A program made the position numbers and the translations under genes. Of a DNA stretch of 64,000 nucleotides, positions 37,346-49,260 are shown in pieces. The notes beneath the pieces were generated by a model. The model was not told the origin of the DNA. It saw only the letters and a list, made by a program, of their open reading frames with translations, and searched no databases. The DNA lies in the NCBI GenBank assembly GCA_030077755.1, contig JAQJZZ010000001.1, positions 496,001 to 560,000 of the forward strand. Direction: 5' to 3'. Positions within the stretch are counted from its first letter, which is position 1. Every line of letters starts with the position of its first letter. The stretch is from Filosporella fistucella (Eukaryota; Ascomycota; Leotiomycetes; Helotiales).

Positions 37346-38992
37346 ATGACAACCATATTTCGACTTCCTGGAGCTTTACGCCTGACGGCGTTGCTCTCAA
37401 CTCGTCCAGTATCCCGATTCTCTCGATTATGCTTTTCAACCAGCATCAATGCTTGGAAGGCATCTGGGACAATTGGGAGGTCGTATGAAGATGCTATCAG
37501 ACTCCTCGATTCCCTCCAGTCGAATCGAGCCGTCGTCTCCTCAATCTCTAATACTCCACGCGATATGAACCTCGACGCGATCCCAGAGATGTTGGATTGG
37601 ACGCGCAAAGCCGGGTACAACGTCGCAGATTTCTCAAAGAATGGACTAAAATGTGTACATGTCGCAGGAACAAAGGGGAAAGGCAGTGTGTGCGTGATGG
37701 TGGAGAACATACTGTTACAATACCGGGAGAAAGATGGCGGGGAAGGTCTGGGGAAGATCGGGCTATATACATCTCCACATCTTGTACATGTACGGGAACG
37801 GATACGAATTGATGGCACATCTATATCAGAGCCTATGTTTACACGATACTTCTTCGATCTTTGGGACCGATTCTCCAATGCAGCTTCCGAGGAATCACAT
37901 CCCAATCCGGATTCAGCAGATACGAAACCCGGCTACTTTCGATACCTGACCATTCTGGCTTTCCACATATTCATGAAAGAAGGTGTAGGAACGGTCATTG
38001 TGGAATGCGGAATTGGAGGGGAGTATGATAGCACGAACATCCTCCCGCCTGATGCAGTATCCGTGAGCGCCATAACAAGTTTAGGAATCGATCATGTTGG
38101 AATGCTAGGAGACACAATTGAGAAGATTGCTTGGCACAAGGCCGGAATAATGAAGCCAGGTGTGCCAACTTACACCGTGGTCCAATTACCAGAGGCTGGG
38201 CGTATCCTTGAAGAACGAGCCACCGAGAAAGGCAGCAGTTTGGCAGTGGTTGGAAGGTCCCCAGCCCTACAAACTGTCTGTTTGAATTTGGACGGCGACT
38301 TCCAGCAGGACAATGCAAGCTTAGCTATAGCCGTTGCTTCAGCACATCTTAGACGTCTAGGTCTGATAGAGAATGATTCTGTCGGCGAGAGTACCGAGTT
38401 CAATCGAGAAATTCCTGAGAAATTCGTTGTCGGCCTTGAAACCGTGTCTTGGCCAGGAAGGTGTCAAATCATTGAAGATGGGAACACAACCTGGTATATT
38501 GACGGTGCGCACACTGAGAAGAGTATCGCAGCGGCAGCGACCTGGTTTGCAGCGAACCATCGCGGAAATGATAAATCAAGAAAACCTACGGAGACCATGC
38601 TTATATTCAATCAACAGGACCGTGACGCAGCAGCACTCTTGCGCACCCTCATTACCCAAGTACAAATAGCTCCAAAGCCAATTTTGTCGGCGAGGCCATT
38701 CACATATGCCGCATTCCCCACCAACGTTCCTTTCAAGTCTAACAAAAGAAAACCGAAACCAGATCTGGACCTTCAAAATAGCCTAGCACAATTATATAAG
38801 CAGCTTACTCGTCGTCAATTGTATGCCACTTTTGGAAGCATCGAGGAAGCTGTGGATTTGGCACACAAAGTCTCGACGGATCAGGAAAATGTAGCCGTCT
38901 TTGTCACAGGAAGCTTGTACCTGGTAGGAGGTTTATTGGAGGTTTTGGACGCCAAGAAGACGTATAAAATAAGTAAAACTGTTGAGAAGTGA
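37346..38992 (+). CDS. Folylpolyglutamate synthase (single exon)
   Basis: 548 residues without introns. The enzyme adds glutamates to tetrahydrofolates, retaining them in cytosol and mitochondria for methionine, purine and thymidylate synthesis. Family marks are the P-loop VAGTKGKGSVC, GLYTSPHLVHVRERIR, YFRYLTILAFHIF, VECGIGGEYDSTN, SLGIDHVGMLG, AWHKAGIMKPG, WPGRCQ and YIDGAHTEKS. The Arg/Ser/Thr-rich N-terminus ahead of the core (about 35 residues) looks like a mitochondrial presequence. A second gene of the same family starts 7.7 kb downstream (46647), so one may supply the mitochondrial and one the cytosolic activity; this is inference. The yeast equivalent is MET7. Confidence 0.95.
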   Translation: MTTIFRLPGALRLTALLSTRPVSRFSRLCFSTSINAWKASGTIGRSYEDAIRLLDSLQSNRAVVSSISNTPRDMNLDAIPEMLDWTRKAGYNVADFSKNGLKCVHVAGTKGKGSVCVMVENILLQYREKDGGEGLGKIGLYTSPHLVHVRERIRIDGTSISEPMFTRYFFDLWDRFSNAASEESHPNPDSADTKPGYFRYLTILAFHIFMKEGVGTVIVECGIGGEYDSTNILPPDAVSVSAITSLGIDHVGMLGDTIEKIAWHKAGIMKPGVPTYTVVQLPEAGRILEERATEKGSSLAVVGRSPALQTVCLNLDGDFQQDNASLAIAVASAHLRRLGLIENDSVGESTEFNREIPEKFVVGLETVSWPGRCQIIEDGNTTWYIDGAHTEKSIAAAATWFAANHRGNDKSRKPTETMLIFNQQDRDAAALLRTLITQVQIAPKPILSARPFTYAAFPTNVPFKSNKRKPKPDLDLQNSLAQLYKQLTRRQLYATFGSIEEAVDLAHKVSTDQENVAVFVTGSLYLVGGLLEVLDAKKTYKISKTVEK

Positions 38993-39299
38993 GAGTATGG
39001 AACATCCTCACAATCGTCAATGATACCCGAAAGTTTTCGAAGTCGATATCATATCATTCCCTGTTCATGTTTTAATTCCCAAAATCTGGACGTAGCCACA
39101 AGTTGTCATTCTCTAGTGGATAGCCCTATCTTATACATGGCTGCTCGCTATCGCATTCGTTCTTTGCATGAGGGATGTATTTCCAAACTATCTACGATAC
39201 CATGAGGAAAAGATGCATACTTACCAGCTTCACACCTGCAGTTTTCATTGTCATGAGAATCTATTTACACATTTCGTTCTGAATCCATTGTTGCATTTT
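38993..39299. other. Convergent 3' flanks
   Basis: About 300 bp between the FPGS stop and the stop of the minus-strand aldehyde dehydrogenase. No motif recognised; probably holds both polyadenylation regions. Confidence 0.4.
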
Positions 39300-41031
39300 T
39301 CAAATCAATTTCCCCTCCATCTGCTTCTGCAATTTATATTTCTCGTCCAGGTCTCCAGTGATATACCTAAACTCCAGCATCGCCTCGAAAGCTGGATCTG
39401 TGGAGACAGTGGCCACACTTTTCCTATGGGAAAATGTATCAATTCCAGCCTTTCCGTGGAAGTTGCCCATTCCACTATTTCCAATTCCCCCGAATGGCAA
39501 TCCTGGAATGATCGCTTGCCCCATAATGTCATTTACACACATGCCACCAGTCGTGGTAAACTCTCTTAACCAGTCGCTTTCGGTGCAATCTTCGCTCATG
39601 ACGTAGATAGCCAGAGGGTTCTCGTCGATTTTGGTCATGATAGAACGGACATCTGGAAGCGTCTTATATGTAAGAATAGGCAACACGGGGCCAAAGAGCT
39701 CAGACTGGAGGACAGAGTCGGTTTCTGATATCCCCGTGACGATGGTCGGTTCGAAATAAAGAGTTTCCGGATCCCTCTTCCCACCATATACAATTCCCGC
39801 TGTCTTTTTCAAGATTGACTCGATGCGGTTGAAGTGGTTTGCATTTATTATGCGACTCATCTTCTTGTTGGCATCGGCTCCGTATACCTTCTCAATCTCC
39901 TGTACCGACATCAGCAAGGGTCTGGGCAATCAAAGATCAGACTCACTTTTTTCAAAGCTTCCAGAAAGCTATCGAATACATTTTCCTGGACAATCGCATA
40001 ATCGACCGCCATGCACACCTGTCCTGCGTTTAGGAACTTTCCCCACGCCACTCTCTTGGCCGCCAGCTCGATTTTGGCTTTGTCAGAAACAACTACTGGT
40101 GCTTTGCCACCTAATTCCAGTGTCACTGGAGTCAGAGTCTTGGCAGCGGCAGCCATAACGAGTTTGGCTACACCAGGGGAGCCAGTGTAGATGATGTGGC
40201 CAAACTTGTGAGTCAAAAGAGAAGTAACTATAGCTGCGTCTCCGAGGACGACAGGGAATGATTCCGCATCTAAATATTTAGGAATGAGCTTGCTAAGGAG
40301 AGTGGCGACATGTGGAGCAATTTCGCTAGGTAGGTGATGAGAATTACGTTGAATCCCGGAAGAGGAGGACTTACCTGGGTTTTATGATTGCGGTATTTCC
40401 TGCTGAAATGATGGAAATGAGAGGTAGTAGCGCTATCCAGTCTATCAGCATCGTTCAATTATTCCGAATTGAATAACCTTACTCAGAAAAACGGGAAAGT
40501 TCCATGTTCTGGTTGGTTTATATTAGTAAAGTCCATCGTCTATCATGCATTACTTACGAAATTATCAACACTGTCCCTTTTGGCTGTTTGTGAATAGTTG
40601 GCTGCCAGAATTGATATGGTTCCGGTACAGAGACAGTCTCTGGAGCGAGCCAAGAGTCCATATCAGAGAGATTGTGGAGAATCTAGATATACCATCAGCC
40701 TCGAAATTCTCTCAGGCGAGTGGAACATCGAGCAAAGTCATACCTCAGACTTTGTCAACCCAATTTCGGCCATGAAAGCATCGTTTCGAGGCTTGCCGAT
40801 ATCAGCAAACAAAGCCTCGAGAACTTCAGTCTCATTTTCCTGTTTTGGATGGTCAGTAATTTTTAAGGACTATCTGAGCAGCTGTGAAGGGAGACAAACA
40901 TCTAGCATGCTCCAGAGCTGCCTCAATTGCTCCTTTCTCCACTCCACTGGCCTCGTCTTATCGCTCCTGAAGGCAGCATCTACACCCGCTACGATCTTCG
41001 GGACTTCTTCTACCGGTGTCCAGTCTGCCAT
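39300..41031 (-). CDS. Aldehyde dehydrogenase, class-3 / fatty aldehyde type
   Basis: Seven exons on the minus strand can be joined in phase, starting MADWTPVEEVPKIV at 41031 and ending KLI at 39300, about 480 residues. Residues seen: the NAD region WNFPVFLNWIALLPLISI (assembled over two introns), SAGNTAIIKPSE, GHIIYTGSPGVAK, the general-base Glu in VTLELGGKAPVVV, the catalytic Cys in FLNAGQVCMAVDY, and the late motifs LQSELFGPVLPIL and GLPFGGIGNSGMGNFHGK. The missing N-terminal extension and the overall length fit class 3 ALDHs such as yeast Hfd1, which oxidise long-chain or aromatic aldehydes to acids. One internal exon is only 26 nt. No disruption was found once the introns are removed. 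Convergent with the FPGS gene. Confidence 0.9.
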
Positions 41032-42091
41032 TTTGGAAGTTCGGTTTTGAAATTCTGTCAAAAAGAATTTCTTGGGATGCGTATTTTCTTGAGCAAGTAA
41101 TTCAAGATATTGAAAGATGAGAAAATAGTGATTCCCATCTCTGAATTGTGGGCAGGCATCAGACTTTTTATGCAGCAGAGAATGGCAGGTGGAGCATAGA
41201 ATGGCCACAATGGGTAGAGATCGTATGTCTGTCCCCTGTACGTTCAGGAGGTGAACATGCAGGGGGGATCCACTCTGCGGAGCCTGCTCGGTAGTTCCGT
41301 GAGTGGGCCTCGGGTTGTTTTAACCTATTTTGAGATGTTGTTTGAGTTACGGCCGAGGTCTGGGGGTTTGAGACGGTAGTGGGTGAGAGACTGGACAGTT
41401 TGGGGCAAGATTGCTACTACGTACAAGGTCCTCACTATCTATGGCTTTCAGACTAGCGGGAGTTAGCATGGTTCATCCCAATTGGCCTCTTTTTACAAGA
41501 CTTATCTCAATTGCTCTAACTGACAAAATGTTTTTTGAGAGCATGCTATCTATCAACTCATAAAGTTCTTCTTGCAATGTTGATTATTTCCAGATCCCGT
41601 CGCCACCCAAATGAAAGTGCACAGATTGCCAGCCTTGCCACCGTGTCTTACGTTTCCTGAACTATTTTATGTCGAATCCCGAGCACACATGGTACATCCT
41701 GGTCCCGGCCGTAAGAGACGTTGATTTAAGAATTACATGTCGCTTGCTGTTGCGCGTGGATGGCGGGTTTTGGATACTCACACCGGGGTTGAGGGGTAGA
41801 GATGAAATACTTACAGTTCGTGAGATGTTGCCACACGAGGCAGTATTTGTCCGTAGACAATATTGCTGTGCTAAAGTCCCGGTGCCACCAGAGTAGAACA
41901 AAGATGAAGATGTCCCGTGGCTATATACCTTTTTAGTGGCCTCGTTGGACGGGGCCACTTAGGAGCCAGTATATTTCTCAGTCTCATCTAGGATTACTGA
42001 TAGTCGGAAGAGGCAGCTGATCTGTAGATGAAGGATATGCCGATTGACTGACACTTGTTAAATGCGTTTCAAGCTTCGTATATTGTCTTCA
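41032..42091. other. Intergenic, no gene supported
   Basis: About 1 kb holding the aldehyde dehydrogenase promoter and the 3' flank of the regulator gene. Overlapping open frames at 41662-41958 (minus) and 41669-41896 (plus) have no motif. No repeat was recognised. Confidence 0.4.
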
Positions 42092-43961
42092 TCATATGAT
42101 CACTTGCTGCATCATAAAATCCAGGACTTCATCCCACAGCGCCTTCATCTCTCTATCTTTCCTCGCCTGTCTCCAAATCACACCCTCTAAGCAATCAGTC
42201 AGACTTTCCAAACTCCAAATTCCTATCATTCCACAAATGGTTCCTAAAGTCTGCACAAACCTCTTCCTCCTTTCGCCTTCACTAACAACCGCACCAAGAA
42301 CCAAAACCCAAACCAGGAGGTTCTCATTTCCCCTCCATTCTCCCACCACACCTTCGAAAATTTTCTCGCCCTCTCCTTCGATCATTCTCTCAACGAACGC
42401 CTCAAACACTGGAACCTGGCGGGGAAACTCCCGCAAGTTGCGATAGATATACATCTGTGCCGCAAAGAAAAGTGATCTGCCTGTTGTAGCACAAAGAGGG
42501 GAATGCAGGTGGGGAAAAGAACGAGTGTTCTGCAGGAGATACAGAAGCTGACGTTCGACAAGGTAAATACGATCACTAAGCAGGCCGGAGGTGTCTTGGA
42601 TTATGTTTTTGGTGTTGGAGAGGTGACGGAGGGAGGTGATGAGGGAGGAAAACTCGGTGAGACACGTACAGGTAGGCTCTAGGGAAGTTGGAGGTGCGGA
42701 CCCAGAGCCAACTGGAAGAAAGGGAATAAGATGGGTGTAGTCGGTTGCTAAGGGGGACAAATTAAAGCGTGGCTCGGTGTTGGAGAGGAAAGAATTCAGG
42801 AGATCAGCCCTGTGACTGTCAGTTTGGATTCGGTCTGAAGATTCTCTTGAGACAAACCATAATATCTTCCTTCTTAATACACCAGCGAGGCCTAGTGAGT
42901 TGATACCACCTCTCAACTCCACCATTCTTTTCAGCCCATTCATATGAATATTCGACAACTCCACGTTTGCAGATTGATTCTACCCTCTGTCAACTTCACA
43001 CTCTCAAATCCCAAAATAAGGGAGTAAAATTATTTACCTCGAACAGTACCAAACAAACCACCGCTCCAATCGTCACATCACTTACTCCCCAAATTGGATC
43101 ATTTAACCTCTGGTTCACCAATCCAATCGTATCCCTCTTCATCACCCACTGATCTTCTAGCCCAGCAACACTGTTCGCCGTCCCACTAACTAATCTCCGA
43201 TGCATGACTGCATGCAACATCGTCGCGTGAAAGAGTGCGGGATCCGTGATGGCGTAATTGAACCATTTATCTTTTGGATTCACGGGGATCAGTGTATTGA
43301 CCAGAACAGTGTTATCTGTTTCCCGTTAGTGGGGCTTTAGACGAGGAAGTATGGCGAGAGAATGGGGCTTACAGTAATGAATCAAACTTCTCAATCTAGA
43401 ACTTCCATCCCAGGGCAGGACATCAAATGGCTCTGAGCTACCTATTTGTAGTATTTCCTGGGAGCTGGGAAGCATATGCACTAAAGCCGTTTCCACGAAC
43501 ATGGTATCGTGTCTTTTCACTTCTTCCACCTCTTCACCTTCCTCGCTCACTTCTTCCACAGCTACACTAGATCTCTCTTTTCCCTGAGTAGCATATTGAA
43601 GTGGTAGGTTCGAACTGGGTAGAATAACTCTCTCCTTTCTAACTCTCTTTCTTTCCTGTCCCGCCTTCCCTCTTCTCTTTTGCTGGAAATCTCTCATCAC
43701 GTGTGCTCGTACCTCTTTCCTCGTTCCCATATCTTGGCTTGGACCCGTGGATTCATTGAGATTGACGAAGACGAGAGATGTAGTTGCAGGACTTTTTCTG
43801 GGGTTGGGAGGTGCTCTGGGCGAGGTGTGCGCTGGAGGTGAAGATTGTGGTGAGGGTGTTGAGTGTAATGGGAGAGTGGTGTAGAATTGAGTTTCGGGGG
43901 AGAGGTAGAGGCTTGAAGGGGCGGAAATGGTGGCTGTCTGAGGGGATGATGTTCTACTCAT
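42092..43961 (-). CDS. Fungal-specific transcription-factor-domain protein without a visible zinc cluster
   Basis: Read on the minus strand with about three introns (near 43372-43310, 43018-42965 and 42860-42810). The start is placed at 43961 (MSRTSSPQTATIS); the frame is open further upstream but that part has no family features. The N-terminus is Ser/Pro/Thr-rich, followed by the phrase SLVFVNLNES and RKEVRAHVMRDFQQKRR, which opens many fungal proteins of the Fungal_trans_2 type. An acidic stretch (VEEVSEEGEEVEEV) and a long helical region follow (HYYNT-like junction, FHATMLHAVMHRRL, LGLAGVLRRKILWADLLN). No Zn2Cys6 motif is present in what I read. It may be a regulator of neighbouring genes such as the divergent-side transporter, but nothing shows this. 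Confidence 0.7.
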
Positions 43962-44471
43962 TTTGGTGGTTGCTCTGATATTGAGAGAGATGGGACACGT
44001 CAAAGGGTTGAAGACTTGAATTATCGCTTGTCGCAGAAAGGCCTCATATATCGCGACCAGGGCTTTTGCATCGAGGAGATATATAGAGCCTAATAGCTCT
44101 TGGACTCCTCGTACCTTCAAAACTATTCCATGATCTTTTCAAAAGAGAACGAAGAATGTTCTTTGTTCCTGACAAAAGCTTACCAAAGCAATGTCGTGGT
44201 GGAATGGCAATTTTCAAGCTTCTGAGGGGGGTAGACTGTAACGTAGGGCTGCATGATGCATTGTCAGCAACTTTCCAAGCCACAATGACGAATTTATCCG
44301 CCATACAGGAGCCATTCAGCCATACAAGAATGCCTGCAGTAACCGTGAGTTAGCAGACCTTGCATGGATGCCAAATGAGAGAGAGAATTTGAGTTAAAAA
44401 ATCAAATACTGGTTCTATTCAATACTGGGTATCTAGATTTGTATATGCAGGCTATGTATATTTGACATATC
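43962..44471. other. Intergenic, regulator promoter and transporter 3' flank
   Basis: About 500 bp. Minus-strand open frames here have no motif. It should contain the promoter of the regulator gene and the end of the MFS transcript. Confidence 0.35.
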
Positions 44472-46247
44472 TCATGCGCTTTCCTCATCTTCCTCTTTCT
44501 CATCCGACTGCACATTTCCAAGTTTCTTTAGTAATCCAATCTTACCAATATTTCTCAGTCCGACGACAGTAATTAGCAGTGCTATTAGGGAACAAGCAAC
44601 ACAAAACCATTCAACAGCTCGCAGTCCCGCAAGCAGTGAATCGCTCTCATCTTCAATTTTGCTTTGGACACTAGCTTGAATAGTCGACGTTATCGGCAAA
44701 AACATTGCTCTCCCAAGTCCTGCGACAGTCTGGAACATTGCGCCTGCCACACTTTGATCTTTTCTTGGCAGAGATTGTGTTGTGAAAAGGCCCAAGCATG
44801 GATATGTCGTATCTGCTCCAAATGCAGCAAGACACATCGCGAAGAAGCCGTAGGCCCAGTAGCTAGTAGAAGGCGAGATGGGAACTGCGAAGAGAAGATT
44901 TGCGATCGTGGCAGATCCGAGACCGAAGATCAAGATATAATTACCTCGCACACGAGAGAGCAGATACCCGGAGCCAAGTGTACTGAGGATCCCGCAGATT
45001 CCAAGTGGGATGTATCGGAGAGTTATCTGGATTGGGGAGAGTAGTAGATAATCTTGGTAAAAGTATGTCGTATAGACCAGAAAATTGGTGAAACCTGCGG
45101 AGAAGAAAAATACAATAACCATAGCAGATGAGAATCGTACATTCGTGAAGGTGGAGACGCGCATCAATGGTTCCTGTCCGAGTTTTTCCATATGATGTTG
45201 TAAGTATACAAAAGTCCCGAGAAAGATTATTGAGACAATCAGAATAGCGATAACAAATGGGGTTTTCCATCCTCGTGCGACTCCTTCTGAGAGTGCTGTC
45301 AAAAGAAGAAGCGTGCCGGTGGTGAAGAGGAAAGCTCCTTTCCAGTCGACTCCAGAAGCTCGAGGATAGTCGACTCTGCTTTCACTTCGAGGTGGCTCTG
45401 CTGGGATTACGAATATCGCAATTACTCCGATGACAAATGATGCTCCAGCGATAACGAAGAACACGACTTTCCAATTTGCATATTGAGAGATGAAACCTCC
45501 CTGTTTCGTTCGTCAGCATATTGAATCAGCAAATGTTGGACTCGACATACCAACAAGTTTCCAAGAACTTGACCTGTAGGAGCTCCGCCAGAATAGAAGG
45601 CGAAACTATAGTTTTTGACTCTGCCTGGGGGGATTGTATAACCAATAATACCAATTGCTGTTGGGATGGTGATTGCAGCACCCTGTAACCATTAGTCGAA
45701 GAGACTGTATATATAGGGGATGGAGCTCCTACCAAACCTTGCAATGCTCTCATAATATACATGCATATTTCAACAGGGGAGAAAGCAGCGCCGAGACCCG
45801 TTGCTGTAATCCAAAAGCAACCTAAAATAAACAGGAGCCTCTTGCCATATACATCAGACAGCTTTCCGCAGAGTAATAAAAACGAAGCCGATGTAAGAGC
45901 GTAAGCTGATACAATCCATTGTTGCCGAGTAATTGGGATGTCCAAGTCACGTGTAATTGCTGGTAGAATGATAACGACAGATTGTACGGATGTTGTCTGC
46001 AAGGTGTTAGTATTGTTATCGGGGAGGAGTGACTAGGAAGTACATTGAGAAACGATGCTCCAGTCAATATCAACACCAAGGGTGCAACCTGCCGTATTGT
46101 AACCTCTTGTGCTACACTCACTCCTGTCGCCACAACTGTGGTTGCAGGCAGTTCCGACAATGCTTCCTTGTTGGGTGCGAAAAGAGCTGTTGGTGCATTT
46201 GCATTGCCATCTGATACCACAGTTGGAGGCTCATTTGAAAGTCCCAT
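44472..46247 (-). CDS. MFS transporter, DHA2-like (14-helix drug/proton antiporter type)
   Basis: Four exons on the minus strand from 46247 to 44472, about 570 residues. After a polar N-terminus of about 50 residues the first helices read VAPLVLILTGASFLN, joined to TTSVQSVVIILPAITRDL and to the motif-A region LCGKLSDVYGKRLLFILG. The third exon gives GAAITIPTAIGIIGYTIPPG and FYSGGAPTGQVLGNLL, close to motif C of drug:H+ antiporters, and the last exon supplies the remaining helices and a short acidic tail (SDEKEEDEESA). DHA2 transporters export drugs, toxins or secondary metabolites across the plasma membrane; a minority move siderophores or amino acids. It is a reasonable candidate exporter for a nearby pathway, but its substrate cannot be read from the sequence. 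Confidence 0.9.
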
Positions 46248-46646
46248 ATTGAAGATACCAAAGATGAGAGAATATCAAAGAGAGCTCTCATCTTTGCAAA
46301 ATTTTGATTTGAATCATGTTGGCATCACCCCCACTTCTGGGTCTAGCCTCATTGATATTCATCGGCACAGATAACGACATCTTATTATATTGATGAACAT
46401 CTTTTCCATCGCCGCATCTGTGGACTAAGACATCGCGGTCGAGCCGTCCAGAAGCATTTGCCCACTTGTGATATATAATCGGAACTCCGTACGGAGTTAA
46501 ATTATAAAAAGAGAGTTCACAAAAGTAAATCCATATCCGAATCCGAAAGCCGGGATCAACAGCCGAGAGGCTGACTAATCTGGTCGGCAACTTCAACCTG
46601 CAAGTTCGCTTCATCTACTTTTCAGTCGCATCAGAAGGGGTTTGGG
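46248..46646. other. Divergent intergenic region between MFS and second FPGS
   Basis: About 400 bp separating two genes transcribed outward. A small palindromic ACTCCGTACGGAGT lies near 46483-46496 and could be a regulatory site. No gene recognised. Confidence 0.4.
46483..46496. promoter_or_regulatory. Perfect 14-bp palindrome in a divergent promoter
   Basis: ACTCCGTACGGAGT is self-complementary. It contains the inverted triplets CCG...CGG separated by two bases (CCGTACGG), the kind of half-site that Zn2Cys6 regulators bind. It lies 236 bp upstream of the MFS start and 150 bp upstream of the FPGS paralogue start. Binding is inference. Confidence 0.45.
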
Positions 46647-48415
46647 ATGCGGCTTCTACCGCTGTCGCCGCTCTTGAAGCTCTGCAGGAGAGAGATAGCC
46701 TCTAGATCTTGGGTGGGGCAAAGAAGATGCTATACAATAGTGTCTGACAGGACGTACGAGGCGAGTTTTCCCCATGTTATCAACCAGGAGTGTGCTCATG
46801 ACTACAGGACGCCATTGAGCTACTCAATACCCTTCAAACGCCATATGAAGAACTCAAGAGACGACGAGATGCGGGTATCAGAATTGACATAACTGCTAAC
46901 GATGAAATGAGAGAATGTCTCGCGCGGATTGGCTATAATGTATTTTTCCCGTGCTCTTCATTGAGGAAGCAAACGACTGACAAGTCACAGCAAAATGATC
47001 TAGAGAAACTCAATATTGTCCATATTGCAGGGACGAAAGGAAAAGGTTCTACATGCGCATACGTCGATTCAATTCTCGCCAACTATATAAAATCACATGA
47101 CTTTCCTCGAAAGATCGGCTTATTCACCTCTCCTCATCTCATAGCCGTCCGGGAACGAATTCGCATAAACTCCTCGCCCATTTCCGCCGCTCTATTCGCA
47201 AAATGCTTCTTCGAAGTATGGGATTCCCTCTCCACCTCTCCATCGCTCTCGAAACCAGTTTATTTCCGCTATCTGACTCTACTGAGCTATCACGTGTTTC
47301 TCTCCGAAGGAGTAGATACTGCTATCTATGAGGTGGGTGTTGGAGGCGAATACGATTCTACAAATATTGTGGATAAGCCTGCTGTGACAGGTATTTCGAC
47401 GCTAGGAATCGACCATACGTTTGCGTTGGGCGAAACGATAGATAGGATTGCGTGGCATAAAGCGGGTATTCAAAAGAGAGATGTCCCGTCTTTTACAGTG
47501 AGACAAATTCCTGCTGCACTTGAGGTTATAGAGAGGAGGGCGGAGGAAAAAGGGGTGAAGAGTTTGGGTATTGTTGGTTTGGATTCTAGGTTGGAGGGAG
47601 TGAAGATTCGACCGAACGCGCCGTTTCAGAAGGGGAATGCGAGTTTGGCTATCTCACTTGCAGAGACTGTGTTACAGAAAGTTGATCCAAGTTTTGTTCC
47701 ATCAGAAACCCTACCGAGGGAATTCGTTGACGGCCTCGAGAAAGTCGTCTGGCGGGGTAGATGCGAAACGAAGCAGGATGGGAACATCACTTGGTATCTG
47801 GATGGCGCTCACACTGCGGATAGTATCATCGTGGCTTCCAAATGGTTTGATGACGAGTCTTCGGAGATGTATGACCCCTCTGATAACCCTTATTTTGCAT
47901 TCAGTGGTCATCCATACTGATACATCCAAGGCCAGGTCCCAAAATCCTAATTTTTAACCAGCAAGGCCACCGCGAAGCCATCGAGCTGCTTGAAGGTTTA
48001 CACAACGCGCTAACAGTACGTTTCGACCACGTCATATTCTGCCCAACTGTACCAATAGATAGCAGAGCTCGGAAAGGTTTGTCTTTCTCCGCAGCCCTTC
48101 ACTCACTTCCTAGCGGCTTTCCCCTCTGTCCAAGCCCGACTTTGTAATAACCGCTCAGTAGATCATATCTCCCACGCCACCTCTCAAGCAGAAGTCGCCA
48201 CTCTGTCCCTTCAAAATGCTTTCGCTAAGAAATGGACATTGCTCGTAGGACCCGAAAGTACTACAAAAGTAAATGTTCTACCTAGTGTCGAAGATGCATT
48301 CTCGTATGTTAGAAAAGTTGCTAGGCATGAGGACGGGGTTAGTGTGTTGGTTACTGGGAGTGTGCATTTGATTGGCCGGGCTTTAGGGAGCTTAGAGGGC
48401 GTAGATGCACTTTAG
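46647..48415 (+). CDS. Second folylpolyglutamate synthase paralogue, multi-exon
   Basis: Exons 46647-46760, 46808-46939, 46991-47868, 47931-48076 and 48135-48415 join in phase to 516 residues. Intron 1 needs a GC donor (GAG|GCGAGT) to give RTYEDAIELLNTLQ, the expected family start. Marks include the P-loop IAGTKGKGSTCAYV, GLFTSPHLIAVRERIRI, YEVGVGGEYDSTN, TLGIDHTFALG, AWHKAGIQKRD, WRGRCE and YLDGAHTADS, then ILIFNQQGHRE. Introns 3 and 4 (62 and 58 bp) remove stops and keep the frame, so the gene appears intact. Intron 2 (51 bp) is a multiple of three and open, so retention would just insert 17 residues. It is clearly diverged from the paralogue at 37346, which has no introns. Confidence 0.85.
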
Positions 48416-49260
48416 AGAGAAATTAGAAAGTTTTTTGGCACCTTCATGTGGTGCGAAATCATGATCACGTGAGTAAACTGGAAAGTCTCAGTCTTCATTC
48501 CTCCACGTTTGATGCGTCATTACACCGCACGGCATTCTCAACGGTAACATAATAGAAGTCTTAGGGAGTATCCAATGTCCAGCCTCTCACTTGTATTCAA
48601 GCTTGATGTGCAGCAGAAGTCTGATATCTTTGGACATTCTATGCACAATATTAAGCTTCAAGCTACATGGCACATGTATGAGATTTTCATGGTCCCAACT
48701 TGATATCTCTCTGTATGGCGTTCTATTGCTTGAGAGAGCAGCCATACAATCAACTACCGTCTTCATGTTTTGAAGCTCCTGTCCTAAATTTCATCCCTGA
48801 CCTCATCCCTTTCCAATGAACGGGACCAGCCTCTAGGCCAGCGGGAACTAGAATCACCGCGATGAGCCTCATCAAAATTTGTACACCAGCACGTCTCAAA
48901 CTCGCAAGTTTCGATCCCTAGATCTCTTCCCTCCAAGACTCAAAGACATTCCTTCCCTCGTCAACCCAAGCGACACCCGACAATGCGGGCAGGGTATCCA
49001 CCGACAGCAAGAATGAAGACTATCGGTTCAGCACCAGAAACTTCAGATCTGTCACAGACTGGGACCTAGCATAGCAATTTGCGTGCCAGATATCCCCATA
49101 TGTCTTAAAACGCCACACTTAGTAACCCGAAATTTCATGCTCAACCTCCTTCACCTCCTCTTTCACTTTTCTCCAGTCTTGATATATCCAGAGCATCGAC
49201 GGCTCATTCTCTTCTCAAAATCACGATCATTGTAGATTATATTCTACACCCACTTTCATC
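48416..49260. other. Intergenic, chitinase upstream region
   Basis: About 850 bp with no gene recognised. The last 120 bases are pyrimidine-rich with a TATATCC stretch (near 49182), a plausible promoter and leader for the chitinase. Confidence 0.4.

Noticed and set aside
48050..48140. Apparent frameshift in the second FPGS after RARK
   Set aside because: A 58-bp intron (48077-48134) with GTTTGT donor and CAAG acceptor restores the frame through to the stop codon at 48413-48415.
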